Shown: positions 37,501 through 46,353, counted from the stretch's first letter. The stretch is DNA of 64,000 bases from Sulfitobacter sp. M05 (GCF_029285175.1 NZ_JABEDH010000001.1:1550001-1614000), one strand, 5' to 3'. The notes: generated by a model not told the origin, from the letters alone. Numbers and translations: made by a program.

Positions 37501-37723
37501 AACCGTTGAAATAATTGTCGATCGTAATCTGACGCCCGTCGGTCAGCGTGATCACCAGATCGCTGCCCTCACGCACTTGTGATGCCAGATCGACCTGTCT
37601 CAGATTAAGAGAAATTTCCTGACCTGCGCCAGCCTGAATTGCGTGGGCCTGCGCACCATCCGGAACCGTACCACGCTGCAAACCGCCCGCACTATCGCGG
37701 ACGACGAAATCAATCGCCTTCAT
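34529..37723 (-). CDS. BapA-like T1SS-secreted adhesin with Ig-like repeats
   Basis: This 1064-residue protein is probably the substrate of the adjacent type I secretion system. Residues 1-140 match the BapA/LapF prefix domain (SLNLRQVDLASQVREGSD, LTDGRQITIDNYFN, YLNEVAFVDT). A hydrophobic Ala/Gly segment and a Gly-rich linker follow (about 145-195). Seven Ig-like domains occupy about residues 201-882, each closing in VxIDT-type wording. The C-terminal 180 residues include NQLMILGGADDTVTM and end in IDVIT, resembling the uncleaved C-terminal T1SS signal of large adhesins. RTX nonapeptides are absent, and no N-terminal signal peptide is present. It is acidic, as expected for a surface protein. 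It probably acts in adhesion or biofilm. Confidence 0.85.
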   Translation of the reverse strand: MKAIDFVVRDSAGGLQRGTVPDGAQAHAIQAGAGQEISLNLRQVDLASQVREGSDLVITLTDGRQITIDNYFNGSGTPNRLFISADGYLNEVAFVDTGAGELYAQFGPTEQWGKWSPSDDLIYLGRTELAAAGYADNEVSMFPAPLLGAGLLGGGSGVAAAAVVGGAAVVGAGGGGKGGDGGGGSTGGGGGDRDLVQDPYVNDPDSVGQIGGDGAEQQIVITGGGAPGDKVIVKLGDVQVETVIDTEGHFTCSFVPPNFPPDGTYEAVVTVVTEGGEVVLDGPGYVIDLTPPLVDVSTGTDSVGDFFNAVSFAGGVTLSGTGEPGASILVTIAGIEQTTTVSEGGTWSVNWASGTLEGGEYSTGVTIVSADAFGNTTTITDTVVIDTVSNVTIDTANVETDGIVNAVEQQDGVTLTGTAQAGSTVVVNFGTGSHSATVDANGNWSADFAMSEVPTGELQATVTAVATDALGNSSTATGLVDIDTLVRDFAFTGSTGGTDGVINNEEAAQGLVMTGTTEPGSSVMVTFGGSTQAATVAADGSWTVNFASNVIPTGEQTAVMTAVATDIAGNVDTITRNVEIDRDGGILTISPAPVEGDDIINQLEASDGVVLTGTSNPNAVVTVTMGGVAKTVNADAAGNWTAHYSNADVTPGVYTAQITATTTDSAGNTLNASDSVEVDTRVDNLGVQANIIEGDGTINGAERVNGGGVQVTGTTEVGSTAVVVTLNGVAVNALVAPNGTWTANYAASQVAEGTYTATVSVQATDRAGNTATVSNVVNVDTEVVPLSIDGGVGGADNTVNIAEAATGIDLGGEVEIGSTVSVNFDGTPYAAVVDSAGNWSLTIPPSAIRDGSYNANIVVTATDAVGNVDTINDTLAIDTSAPSGPAIESLNEGRVGFRGMSTDLTDDELSVYQVQDNGSVTEVASQSGASMTRPETNIEFNSDVPDGSHLVITATDDAQNTTGTYVVLDDGAPNSTIAINNPALGTYNIETVDMTFAEEGNLTIDEAALLALSSNSNQLMILGGADDTVTMLGATRGTSSGGQTTYSLGTEGTIIVDDQIDVIT
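35078..36850 (-). repeat. Tandem Ig-like repeats inside the adhesin
   Basis: Six repeats of about 97-103 residues run from residue 292 to 882. Each has a start with a DGxxNxxE-like turn (GIVNAVEQQDG, GVINNEEAAQG, DIINQLEASDG, GTINGAERVNG), a GTTEPGSSVMVTF-like strand, GNWTA-like strand and TATDxxGN before the closing IDT. A more diverged copy precedes them at residues 201-291. The DNA copies differ enough that the array looks old, not recently expanded. Confidence 0.8.
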
Positions 37724-38036
37724 AGCTTCACCACTCTACCTCAAAGCACCCGTTCTATGCGGAGCTTATCGTTTTTATGTTCCAGACCGGGCCGTTCAAG
37801 CGCCCCGTGCCTGCTGTTATTCTTGGACAAATAATTACCTTGAAAAGGCCATTTTGACCAGACGCTTTTTTGAACCGATTCGAGAATGCTCGCTATGCGG
37901 GAGGATACTTAGGTAAAAACACCCCCGCAATCGGCACCCCCATGCGCCCCAAAGCCAGTAATTCTGCCTGCACGAGCCCCTTCAGTGCAGCAAAGCAACA
38001 GTTGACAAAAAATCTGTTAACACCAACGCTCGCCAC
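37724..38036. other. Divergent intergenic region
   Basis: This 313-base stretch separates the adhesin gene from the CocE-like hydrolase gene and must hold promoters for both directions. An A/T-rich segment around 37815-37880 is a candidate promoter zone for the adhesin. No ORF, tRNA or clear regulator site was recognised; GGAAC-type stress boxes are absent. Confidence 0.5.
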
Positions 38037-40031
38037 ATGAAAACAGCCCCTAACGCCCTGCGCGAAATCACCGAAAATCCCGACTTTGGGATCACCCTTT
38101 CTGATGGATGCCGCCTTTCGGCCCGCGTCTGGATGCCCAAAGACGCCGGTGACGATCCGGTCCCGGTGATCCTTGAATACCTGCCCTATCGCAAACGCGA
38201 CGGCACCTGCGCGCGTGACGCCCTCACACACCCTTGGTTTGCCGAACGCGGCTATGCCTGCCTGCGCGTCGACATGCGCGGCAATGGCGACAGTCACGGG
38301 TTAATGGAAGATGAATACGCCCCACAGGAACAGGCCGACGCGGTAGAGATCATCAACTGGGTGGCCGCACAGCCGTGGTGCAATGGCCGTGTCGGGATGA
38401 TGGGGATCAGCTGGGGCGGATTCAACGGGCTTCAGGTTGCGGCCCTTGCGCCGCCGCCCCTCAAGGCGGTGATCACCCTGTGTTCCACCGTCGACCGCTT
38501 TGCCGATGACATCCACTACAAAGGCGGCTGCCTGCTGAACGAAAACCTCGGCTGGGGGGCGACCATGTGGTCCTACTCCTCACGCGCACCTGATCCCGCC
38601 CTGCGTTCCGACTGGCGCGAGATGTGGCTTGACCGGCTAGAGGCGGAACCCTTTTTGCCGGCGGTCTGGCTGCGCCACCAAAGCCGCGATGCCTATTGGC
38701 GCCATGGCTCCGTGATCGACAACTACCCCGCCATCAAGGCCAAGGTGCTGGCCGTTGGCGGCTGGGGCGATGCCTATAAAAACGCTGTTCCACAGCTGGT
38801 CGAGGCCCTGCCCGGGGCCAAGGGCATCGTCGGGCCATGGGTGCATAAATACCCGCATTTCGCCGTCCCCGAACCGCGCATCGGTTTCCTGCAAGAGGCA
38901 CTGCGCTGGTGGGACCGCTGGCTCAAGGACAAAGATACCGGCGTTGAGGATGATCCCGACTACCGCGCCTATCTGATGGACGGTGTGCGCCCCGCGCGGG
39001 CCTATGCAACCCGCCCCGGGCGCTGGATCGCAGAAGCAACCGGGGCGACATCACACCTGCCCAGCAAGACGTTGCACCTCAACGGCGCGACCCTTGCCGA
39101 CACCGCCGCCCCGCTAGAACGCACCATCGCCTCCCACGCCCATTGCGGTGCCGAGGCCGGCGAATATTGCGCCATATGGCTGGGGCCGGAAACCCCGGGC
39201 GACCAACGCGGCGATGATGCACTTTCGACGTGTTTTGACAGCACCCCCTTGACCCAGGACATGGATATCGTCGGGGCACCGCAGGTCACCCTGACCCTAA
39301 CCAGCGATCACCCCCAAGCACAGATTGCCGTGCGCCTGAACCACATCCACCCCGACGGGGCCGCGACACGCATCACCTATGGCGTTTTAAACCTGTCGCA
39401 CCGCAACAGCGCCTCTGATCCCAAACCGATGCCCGCAGGCACCGCGCAACAGGTGACCCTTGCACTGGATCACATCGCCTACCGCATCCCCAAAGGCCAC
39501 AGCCTGCGCCTGTCGATATCGGATGCCTATTGGCCCCTGCTCTGGCCCTCGCCTGCCGCAACCTCGCTGCGGCTGACCGCAGGCCAGATCACCCTGCCGC
39601 AACGCCCGACCAGTGGCGGCGATGAACATCTCTTTGAACCACCTACCGCGGCAGAGCCTTGGCAGGTCGAAACCCTACGCGCCGACAGCCACGTGCGCCG
39701 ACAGGAAACCGATACGGTAACGGGAATTGTCAGCCTGATCATCGAGGATGATTTCGGTGCCACGCGTGATTCAGACCACGGGTTGATCACGAGTTCCGTG
39801 GCGCGGGAACACTGGTCTATCCATCCCGACGACCCGCTATCCGCCACAGGGCGCTGCCACTGGACCGACTGCCTGACCCGTGATGACATCAATTTGCGCA
39901 CCGAAACCCACTGCGAAATGACCTGCGACGCCGGCAAATTTTACCTGACAGCCCGCGTGGAAGCATTCGAAAACGACACTTGCATCTACAGTCGCGACGT
40001 CTCAGAAAGCATTGATAGGGAACACCTTTAA
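38037..40031 (+). CDS. CocE/NonD family hydrolase (X-Pro dipeptidyl-peptidase-like)
   Basis: This 664-residue enzyme has an alpha/beta-hydrolase domain with the nucleophile motif GISWGGFNGLQ, the N-terminal VILEYLPYRKRDGT, RVDMRGNGDSHG, and a late GPWVHKYPHF that supplies the His. The C-terminal half is the PepX_C jelly-roll domain (residues about 300-530). Relatives hydrolyse esters (cocaine esterase) or acyl bonds, or are X-Pro peptidases. A cytosolic location is likely because no signal peptide is seen. A peptide-type ABC importer gene set follows 120 bases downstream, which suggests the enzyme acts on an imported compound. Confidence 0.87.
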   Translation: MKTAPNALREITENPDFGITLSDGCRLSARVWMPKDAGDDPVPVILEYLPYRKRDGTCARDALTHPWFAERGYACLRVDMRGNGDSHGLMEDEYAPQEQADAVEIINWVAAQPWCNGRVGMMGISWGGFNGLQVAALAPPPLKAVITLCSTVDRFADDIHYKGGCLLNENLGWGATMWSYSSRAPDPALRSDWREMWLDRLEAEPFLPAVWLRHQSRDAYWRHGSVIDNYPAIKAKVLAVGGWGDAYKNAVPQLVEALPGAKGIVGPWVHKYPHFAVPEPRIGFLQEALRWWDRWLKDKDTGVEDDPDYRAYLMDGVRPARAYATRPGRWIAEATGATSHLPSKTLHLNGATLADTAAPLERTIASHAHCGAEAGEYCAIWLGPETPGDQRGDDALSTCFDSTPLTQDMDIVGAPQVTLTLTSDHPQAQIAVRLNHIHPDGAATRITYGVLNLSHRNSASDPKPMPAGTAQQVTLALDHIAYRIPKGHSLRLSISDAYWPLLWPSPAATSLRLTAGQITLPQRPTSGGDEHLFEPPTAAEPWQVETLRADSHVRRQETDTVTGIVSLIIEDDFGATRDSDHGLITSSVAREHWSIHPDDPLSATGRCHWTDCLTRDDINLRTETHCEMTCDAGKFYLTARVEAFENDTCIYSRDVSESIDREHL

Positions 40032-40151
40032 CCGAAACCCAACAACCGACGACCGTAATAACGCTTGCGACATGAACGGAAATGATTAACGTTGATTCAT
40101 CAATCAACAAAAACTTGCGCCCAAGCGCAGACACCTCACGGGAGATATCTT

Positions 40152-41747
40152 ATGAATAACGAACTAAAGCATCTGACGGGCAAGGTTGCCTCGGGCCTGA
40201 TGACACGCCGCGAATTTGTTGGCCGCGCTGCCGCTCTTGGCGTCACCGCTGCGGTTGCCAACACCATGTTGGCCAGCAGCGCTGCCGCAGACACGCCCAA
40301 ACGTGGCGGCATGATGAAAATCGGTTCATCAGGCGGTGAATCCACAAACACCCAAGACCCGGCACTGGTTGCTTCCGAAGCGCCATTGAACAACATCCGC
40401 TCGTGGGGGGAATTGCTGGTCGAAGTCGACGCCAACGGCGAAATCGAAAACCGCATGGCCGAAAGCGTTGAAGCATCTGCCGATGCCAAGCAGTGGGTCT
40501 TCAAGATCCGCAAAGGCATCCCGTTCTCGAACGGCAAAGACATGACGCCGGACGACGTCCTGAAAACCATGCAGCGCCACTCGAATGAGGACTCCAAGTC
40601 CGGCGCGCTGGGGATCATGAAAGGCATCTCCGAGATGAAGGTCGACGGCGACAACTTCATCGTCAATCTCGAAACACCAAACGCTGACCTTCCGTTCCTG
40701 ATGGCCGACTATCACCTGATGATCCAGCCAAACGGCGGCATGGATGATCCGGGTGCCGCAATCGGCACCGGTGCTTACACCCTTGAAATCGACGAACCCG
40801 GTGTGCGCCATGCCTTCAAACGTCGCGATGATTACTGGGATGCGGACAACCGTGGTTTTGCCGATGAAATCGAACAGCTGGTGCTGAACGATGCCACCGC
40901 CCGTACTGCCGCGCTGCAATCCGGTCAGGTCCACATCATCAACCGCGTTGACCCAAAGGTTGCCGCCCTGCTCGACCGTGCGCCAAACCTGCGCGTTGAA
41001 TCCGTTGCTGGCCGTGGCCACTATGTGTTCATCGCACACAAGGACACCGCACCTTTCGACAACAACGATGTGATGCTGGCGCTGAAATACGCGATCAACC
41101 GCGACGAAATGGTCGACAAAATCCTGCGCGGCTATGGCACCAAAGGCAACGACATGCCGATCAACGCCGCCTACCCGCTGTTTGACGAAACCATCCCACA
41201 GCGCGAGCATTCCATCGAAAAGGCCAAAGAGCATTACGCGAAATCCGGCCACGATGGCTCGCCGATTGTTCTGCGTGTTGCCGACGGTGCCTTCCCCGGT
41301 GCTGTGGATGCCGCTGCCCTGTTCCAGCAATCAGCCCAAGCGGCAGGTATCCCGCTGGAAATCAAACGCGAGCCAAACGACGGTTACTGGTCCGAGGTCT
41401 GGAACGTACAGCCCTTCTGCGCCTCTTACTGGGGTGGCCGTCCGGTACAGGACCAGATGTATTCGACCGCCTATCTGTCGACCGCAGACTGGAACGACAC
41501 CCGCTGGAAACGTCCAGAGTTCGACGCGATGCTCAACGCGGCCAAGGCCGAGCTGGACAACGCCAAGCGCAAGGAACTCTATTCCAAGATGGGCCGCATG
41601 TTGAACGAAGAAGGTGGTCTGATCCTGCCAATGTTCAACGACTTTGTGAACGGTGTGTCCAACAACATCGGTGGCTGGGTCAACGATCCAAACGGCCCGG
41701 TGATGAACAACATGTCGCATTTCAAATGCTGGTTGAAGGACGCTTAA
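40152..41747 (+). CDS. Peptide/nickel-type ABC transporter substrate-binding protein
   Basis: This 531-residue SBP_bac_5 protein has a twin-arginine signal (MTRREFVGRAAALGVTAAVA) that directs it folded to the periplasm. The family elements are AESVEASADAKQWVFKIRKG (in part), FSNGKDMTPDDVL and AIGTGAYTLEIDEPGVRHAF (in part). It binds a di- or oligopeptide-like ligand for the downstream permeases. The start at 40152 is set by GGGAGA nine bases upstream. The gap to the permease gene is 13 bases. Confidence 0.9.
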   Translation: MNNELKHLTGKVASGLMTRREFVGRAAALGVTAAVANTMLASSAAADTPKRGGMMKIGSSGGESTNTQDPALVASEAPLNNIRSWGELLVEVDANGEIENRMAESVEASADAKQWVFKIRKGIPFSNGKDMTPDDVLKTMQRHSNEDSKSGALGIMKGISEMKVDGDNFIVNLETPNADLPFLMADYHLMIQPNGGMDDPGAAIGTGAYTLEIDEPGVRHAFKRRDDYWDADNRGFADEIEQLVLNDATARTAALQSGQVHIINRVDPKVAALLDRAPNLRVESVAGRGHYVFIAHKDTAPFDNNDVMLALKYAINRDEMVDKILRGYGTKGNDMPINAAYPLFDETIPQREHSIEKAKEHYAKSGHDGSPIVLRVADGAFPGAVDAAALFQQSAQAAGIPLEIKREPNDGYWSEVWNVQPFCASYWGGRPVQDQMYSTAYLSTADWNDTRWKRPEFDAMLNAAKAELDNAKRKELYSKMGRMLNEEGGLILPMFNDFVNGVSNNIGGWVNDPNGPVMNNMSHFKCWLKDA

Positions 41748-41760
41748 GGGCGGCCTGATC

Positions 41761-42717
41761 ATGCACCCCATTTTGAAACTGATAGCTCAGCGCGTTGCGC
41801 TGGGCTTGATGCTCCTCTTCGCAGCATCCATCCTTATTTTCGGCGGCACAATGTTGCTGCCCGGCGACGTGGCCCAGCAAATCCTTGGCCAGTCTGCAAC
41901 CCCCGAAAGCCTCGCCAACATGCGTGCCGAACTGGGCCTGAACGACCCGCCTGTCGCGCGCTACTTCCAATGGCTCGGAGGCTTTTTGCAAGGCGACCTT
42001 GGCACCGCCCTTACCAACGGACGCGATATCGCCGAAAGCCTTGGTGGACGCCTCAAAAACACACTTTTCCTCGCCTTCTGGGCAGCCCTGATATCGGTAC
42101 CACTGGCCATCTTCCTTGGCCTGCTGGCGGTGCGTTACAAAGACCGCATTCCCGACAAGCTGATCTCGGCAGTGACCCTCACAACCATTTCGATCCCTGA
42201 ATTTATGATCGGCTATGTCCTGATCTATTGGGTTTCCATCCAGATGGGCTGGTTCTCCTCTGTCGCCATCATCAATGACAGCATGTCACTGGGCCAAAAG
42301 CTGAACGCCATTGCCATTCCCGTCATGGTGCTGACCCTCGTGGTGCTGGCCCATATGATGCGCATGACCCGCGCCGCGATCCTGAACGTGATGCAATCGG
42401 CCTATATTGAAACCGCGGAACTCAAGGGCATGGGGATGCTAAAGATCATCGCCAAACACGCCTTTCCCAACGCCATCGCCCCGATCGTCAATGTGGTCAT
42501 GATCAACCTTGCCTATTTGGTGGTTGGCGTGGTCGTGGTCGAGGTGGTCTTTGCCTATCCCGGCATGGGGCAATACCTTGTGGACCACGTTGCCAAACGC
42601 GATGTGCCTGTGGTGCAGGCCTGCGGGCTGATCTTTGCCGCGGTCTATATCGGGCTGAACCTGATTGCCGACATCGTCTCAATCCTAGCAAATCCACGGT
42701 TGAGGCATCCAAAATGA
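41761..42717 (+). CDS. ABC transporter permease (DppB-like)
   Basis: This 318-residue protein has six membrane helices, the N-terminal LLPGDVAQQILGQSATPE region typical of DppB/OppB, and the EAA loop ETAELKGMGMLKIIAKHAFPNA (in part). It forms half of the inner-membrane pore of a peptide importer. Its stop overlaps the start of the second permease by four bases. Confidence 0.92.
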   Translation: MHPILKLIAQRVALGLMLLFAASILIFGGTMLLPGDVAQQILGQSATPESLANMRAELGLNDPPVARYFQWLGGFLQGDLGTALTNGRDIAESLGGRLKNTLFLAFWAALISVPLAIFLGLLAVRYKDRIPDKLISAVTLTTISIPEFMIGYVLIYWVSIQMGWFSSVAIINDSMSLGQKLNAIAIPVMVLTLVVLAHMMRMTRAAILNVMQSAYIETAELKGMGMLKIIAKHAFPNAIAPIVNVVMINLAYLVVGVVVVEVVFAYPGMGQYLVDHVAKRDVPVVQACGLIFAAVYIGLNLIADIVSILANPRLRHPK

Positions 42718-43529
42718 AGAACATTCCAATTTCCGCCCTCATCGGCCTGTTCTTCACCGGCCTGTATTTCCTGATGGCCCTGTTTGCCCCGCTCATTGCC
42801 CCCTACGGCATGGCCGAGGTGGTGGGCGATGTCTGGGAACCCTCCTCGTCACAGTTCCTGCTGGGCACGGATAGCATCGGGCGTGATCTGCTCACCCGCC
42901 TGATCTATGGCGGGCGCACCACGATTTTTATCGCGACCATGGCCACCATCCTCAGCTTCACATTGGGCTCTGTCCTCGGCTTTTTCGCGGCGGTCTCTGG
43001 CGGCTGGGTTGACCAGGCAATCTCGCGCTTTGTCGATCTGATCATGTCGATCCCCTCGCTGATCTTTGCGCTGGTGGTCTTGTCGGTCATGCCAACCACC
43101 ACTTTCATCCTGATCCTGCTGATGGGCCTGCTGGATTCCACCCGCGTCTTCCGCCTCGCACGCGCCGTTGCCGTCGACATCACAGTGATGGACTATGTCG
43201 AAGCCGCCCGCCTGCGTGGCGAGAAAACCGCTTGGATCATCTTTCGCGAAATCCTGCCCAACGCCCTGTCACCGCTGATCGCGGAAATGGGCCTACGCTT
43301 TATCTTTGCGGTGCTGTTCATCTCGACCCTGTCGTTCCTCGGCCTTGGCGTACAACCGCCGCTGGCGGATTGGGGTGGCATCGTGAAGGAGAACAAGGAA
43401 GGCATCAACTACGGCATTCAGGCGGCACTTTATCCGGCCTATGCCATCGCCACCCTGTGCATCTCGATCAACCTCGTGGCCGACTGGATCCTGAACCGGA
43501 CCACATCACTTAAGGGAGGGCGCGGCTGA
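42714..43529 (+). CDS. ABC transporter permease (DppC-like)
   Basis: This 271-residue protein has six membrane helices with the DppC-type start (LFAPLIAPYGMAEVVG), LLGTDSIGRDLLTRLIYGGR and EAARLRGEKTAWIIFREILPNA (in part) as the EAA loop. LSFLGLGVQPPLADWG is the usual C-terminal signature. It pairs with the DppB-like protein. Overlaps of four and one bases with its neighbours show tight coupling. Confidence 0.92.
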   Translation: MKNIPISALIGLFFTGLYFLMALFAPLIAPYGMAEVVGDVWEPSSSQFLLGTDSIGRDLLTRLIYGGRTTIFIATMATILSFTLGSVLGFFAAVSGGWVDQAISRFVDLIMSIPSLIFALVVLSVMPTTTFILILLMGLLDSTRVFRLARAVAVDITVMDYVEAARLRGEKTAWIIFREILPNALSPLIAEMGLRFIFAVLFISTLSFLGLGVQPPLADWGGIVKENKEGINYGIQAALYPAYAIATLCISINLVADWILNRTTSLKGGRG

Positions 43530-45181
43530 TGTCAGAACCACTTCTCAAACAGCCTCTCTTGCAAGTTCGCGGCCTCAAGATCGGGGCAACCGTCTATCCC
43601 CCCGGTGAACGCCCCCACGCGATTGAAATCGTGCATGGCGTCGACTTCGACCTTGAGGGGGGCAAGGTCCTTGGCCTGATCGGGGAATCCGGTGCCGGCA
43701 AATCCACCATCGGGCTTGCCGCCATGGCCTACGGGCGCGGTGGTGTCGAAATCACCGGCGGCGAGGTCCACGTGAATGGCCGTGACATCCTTCAATCCGG
43801 CCTGCGCGACGTGCGCAAACTGCGCGGCGGGGAAGTCACCTATGTCTCGCAATCTGCTGCCGCCTCTTTCAACCCAGCCAAAAAGATCATGGAACAGGTC
43901 ACCGAAGCGGCAATCTTTCAGGGCAAATTTTCGAAGAAGGAAGCCGAAGCCCGCGCCGTCGCCCTGTTTGACAAACTCGGCCTGCCCGATCCCGAAAACA
44001 TCGGCGAGCGTTACCCGCATCAGGTCTCGGGTGGCCAGCTGCAACGCTGCATGACCGCACTGGCGCTCTGTCCCGAACCCGATCTGGTGGTCTTTGACGA
44101 ACCCACCACCGCACTGGACGTGACCACGCAAATCGACGTGCTGGCCGCGATCAAGGAAGCGATCCGCGACACCGGTGTGGCCGCGCTTTATATCACCCAT
44201 GATTTGGCCGTTGTCGCGCAGGTATCGGATCACATCATGGTGCTGCAACAAGGGGCCATGGTCGAATACGGTACCACCGACCAGATCATCAATAACCCGC
44301 AGGAAGAATACACACAGGCGCTGGTGTCGGTCCGCTCCATCGCCCATGAAGAGAAAACCCCAACCGACACCCCCCTGCTGCGGGTAGAGAACATCACCGC
44401 GCGCTATCGCGGCACCGATTTTGACGTCCTCAAGGATGTGAGTGTCGATCTGCACCCCGGGCAAACACTGGCCATCGTCGGCGAATCCGGTTCCGGCAAA
44501 TCCACCCTCGCCCGCGTCATCACCGGGCTTCTGCCTCCTTCACAGGGCAGCATCACCTTTGACGGGCGCACCCTGTCGCCGGATCTGCCAACCCGCAGCC
44601 CCGAAGACCTGCGTGAGTTACAGATGATCTATCAGATGGCCGATACTGCGATGAACCCGCGCCAGACCGTGGGCACCATCATCGGGCGACCGCTGGAATT
44701 CTATTTCGGCCTCAAGGGCAAGGCCAAACAGACCCGCATTCAGGAACTGCTGGATGAAATCGAACTGGGCGACGGCTTTCAGGACCGCTATCCGGCGGAA
44801 CTCTCCGGCGGTCAGAAACAACGTGTCTGCATTGCCCGTGCGCTGGCCGCCAAACCCAAGCTGATCATCTGCGACGAGGTCACCTCAGCGCTCGATCCGC
44901 TGGTTGCAGACGGCATTCTGAAACTGCTGCTGAAACTGCAAAAGATCGAGGATGTCTCCTATCTGTTCATCACCCACGATCTGGCCACGGTCAAAGCCAT
45001 CGCCGACAGTATCGCCGTGATGCTGCAAGGCAAGGTGGTGCGCTACGGTCCCAAGTCACAGGTGCTGGCACCGCCCTTTGATGACTATACCGACCTGTTG
45101 CTGTCATCTGTGCCGGAAATGAAACTCGGCTGGCTGGAAGAGGTGCTTGCGCATCGCAAAATGGAAAGCGCCGGAAACTAA
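43529..45181 (+). CDS. Fused DppD-DppF ABC transporter ATPase
   Basis: This 550-residue protein has two complete ATP-binding domains. The first has GESGAGKST, signature SGGQLQRCMTALAL and FDEPTTALD; the second (from about residue 285) has GESGSGKST, SGGQKQRVCIARAL and CDEVTSALD. Fused DppDF proteins energise peptide importers. The first domain has an unusual CMTALAL after the signature. The start overlaps the permease stop by one base (TGATG). A GGCGGGC hairpin lies just after the stop. Confidence 0.93.
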   Translation: MSEPLLKQPLLQVRGLKIGATVYPPGERPHAIEIVHGVDFDLEGGKVLGLIGESGAGKSTIGLAAMAYGRGGVEITGGEVHVNGRDILQSGLRDVRKLRGGEVTYVSQSAAASFNPAKKIMEQVTEAAIFQGKFSKKEAEARAVALFDKLGLPDPENIGERYPHQVSGGQLQRCMTALALCPEPDLVVFDEPTTALDVTTQIDVLAAIKEAIRDTGVAALYITHDLAVVAQVSDHIMVLQQGAMVEYGTTDQIINNPQEEYTQALVSVRSIAHEEKTPTDTPLLRVENITARYRGTDFDVLKDVSVDLHPGQTLAIVGESGSGKSTLARVITGLLPPSQGSITFDGRTLSPDLPTRSPEDLRELQMIYQMADTAMNPRQTVGTIIGRPLEFYFGLKGKAKQTRIQELLDEIELGDGFQDRYPAELSGGQKQRVCIARALAAKPKLIICDEVTSALDPLVADGILKLLLKLQKIEDVSYLFITHDLATVKAIADSIAVMLQGKVVRYGPKSQVLAPPFDDYTDLLLSSVPEMKLGWLEEVLAHRKMESAGN

Positions 45182-45189
45182 CGCGGCAT

Positions 45190-45208
45190 GGCGGGCCAAG
45201 TGCCCGCC
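45190..45208 (+). terminator. Hairpin after the peptide ABC operon
   Basis: A seven-base-pair stem (GGCGGGC/GCCCGCC) with a CAAGT loop lies eight bases after the ATPase stop. It lacks a T run, so it may be an mRNA-end stabiliser and only a weak terminator. Confidence 0.5.
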
Positions 45209-45418
45209 TGCCCCATCGAACCCTGCATTAACCCCGCAAATCAGGCGCCTGCCGGTGCATCACAGGTGTACGGGAGGTGTACCCGGGGTGATCCGCCGTT
45301 TTCCCATCCTTAACAACGGGTTCACCCCGATTCGCCGGCCCCTTGGTCATCCGTCATTAACCATTGCGCGCAACGGCCCCCTCGGCCACCATACCCTCAT
45401 CCAGAACGGAGCCGCACC

Positions 45419-46255
45419 ATGGACAACAAACTTCTGCTGATCATTCTCGACGGTGTACCTCACCGCAATTTCCGCCGCCTGTTCGGCAATCTCGAAGGCT
45501 GGGTCGACAGCGGCGATGCCCGCGTCTGGAAACACCGCGCCGCCCTGCCCTCCACCTCGGCCTCCTGCTATGCAACGATCCACACCGGTGTCACCCCGCA
45601 GGAACACGGCTGCACCGGCAACGGCAATGTCTTCCGCCTGAAACACAAGGATGTTTTTGCACAGACCCGCGCCGCCGGCGGCGTGACAGGGGCGGTTGCC
45701 CATTCCTTCTGGTCCGAGTTCTTTAACCGCCATCCCTTTGATTACGTTCGTGATATCGAATATGACGAACCCGATAGCGACACCATCAACCATGGCCGCT
45801 TCCACACCATGACGGGTTACGGGCTGATCAATCAGATGACCCCGTCAGACGTCGATCTCTTTGCCACGCTGACCAACCTCTGTCTGCGCCACGGGCTGAA
45901 CTATGGCATGTTGCACACCTGTACCTTGGACAGCATGGGCCACCGGTTTTTCCACGAAAGTCAGGAGATGGACCACGCCTGTCACGTCATGGACGAGATG
46001 CTGGCCCCCTTCATCCCGCAATGGCTGGCCGCAGGCTATGAAATCATCGTGACCGCCGATCACGGACAGGACGAACGCGGCCACCATGGCGGACGCGGGG
46101 CACTGCAACAGGAAACTGCCCTGTATTACTTCGGGCCCGCCGAAGGCCCGCCCGCGGACACCGTGATTGATCAGGTGCAGCTGGCCCCGACGATCCTGCA
46201 CAGGCTCGGGGCACAAGCCGCTAACACCATGAAAGCCAAGAGTTTTCTAAGCTAG
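45419..46255 (+). CDS. Alkaline-phosphatase-superfamily phosphodiesterase
   Basis: This 278-residue protein has the metal-site pattern of nucleotide pyrophosphatase/phosphodiesterase enzymes: ILDGVPHRN (first Asp), LPSTSASCYATIHTG (nucleophile region), TLDSMGHRFFHES and VTADHGQDERGHHGG. No signal peptide is present, so it acts in the cytosol. The substrate may be a phosphodiester or phosphonate. It follows the peptide ABC operon by 237 bases, so co-transcription is uncertain. A dispersed palindrome starts at its stop codon. Confidence 0.82.
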   Translation: MDNKLLLIILDGVPHRNFRRLFGNLEGWVDSGDARVWKHRAALPSTSASCYATIHTGVTPQEHGCTGNGNVFRLKHKDVFAQTRAAGGVTGAVAHSFWSEFFNRHPFDYVRDIEYDEPDSDTINHGRFHTMTGYGLINQMTPSDVDLFATLTNLCLRHGLNYGMLHTCTLDSMGHRFFHESQEMDHACHVMDEMLAPFIPQWLAAGYEIIVTADHGQDERGHHGGRGALQQETALYYFGPAEGPPADTVIDQVQLAPTILHRLGAQAANTMKAKSFLS

Positions 46256-46353
46256 AGCGATCCACCTTAAACATGAGACGCTTATGCGCCGCCTCTCCCT
46301 TTGGTCGAACGCGAAAAGCGATATATGCGGGCTCAGGTTAAAGGCGGGACGCC
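46254..46353. repeat. Dispersed imperfect palindrome, copy B
   Basis: The left arm at 46254-46277 (GCGATCCACCTTAAACATG) pairs with the right arm at 46331-46353 (CAGGTTAAAGGCGGGACGC). The element shares arms and the central GAACGCG with copy A at 14509-14605. It begins within the stop codon region of the phosphodiesterase gene and lies between convergent genes. Confidence 0.6.
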
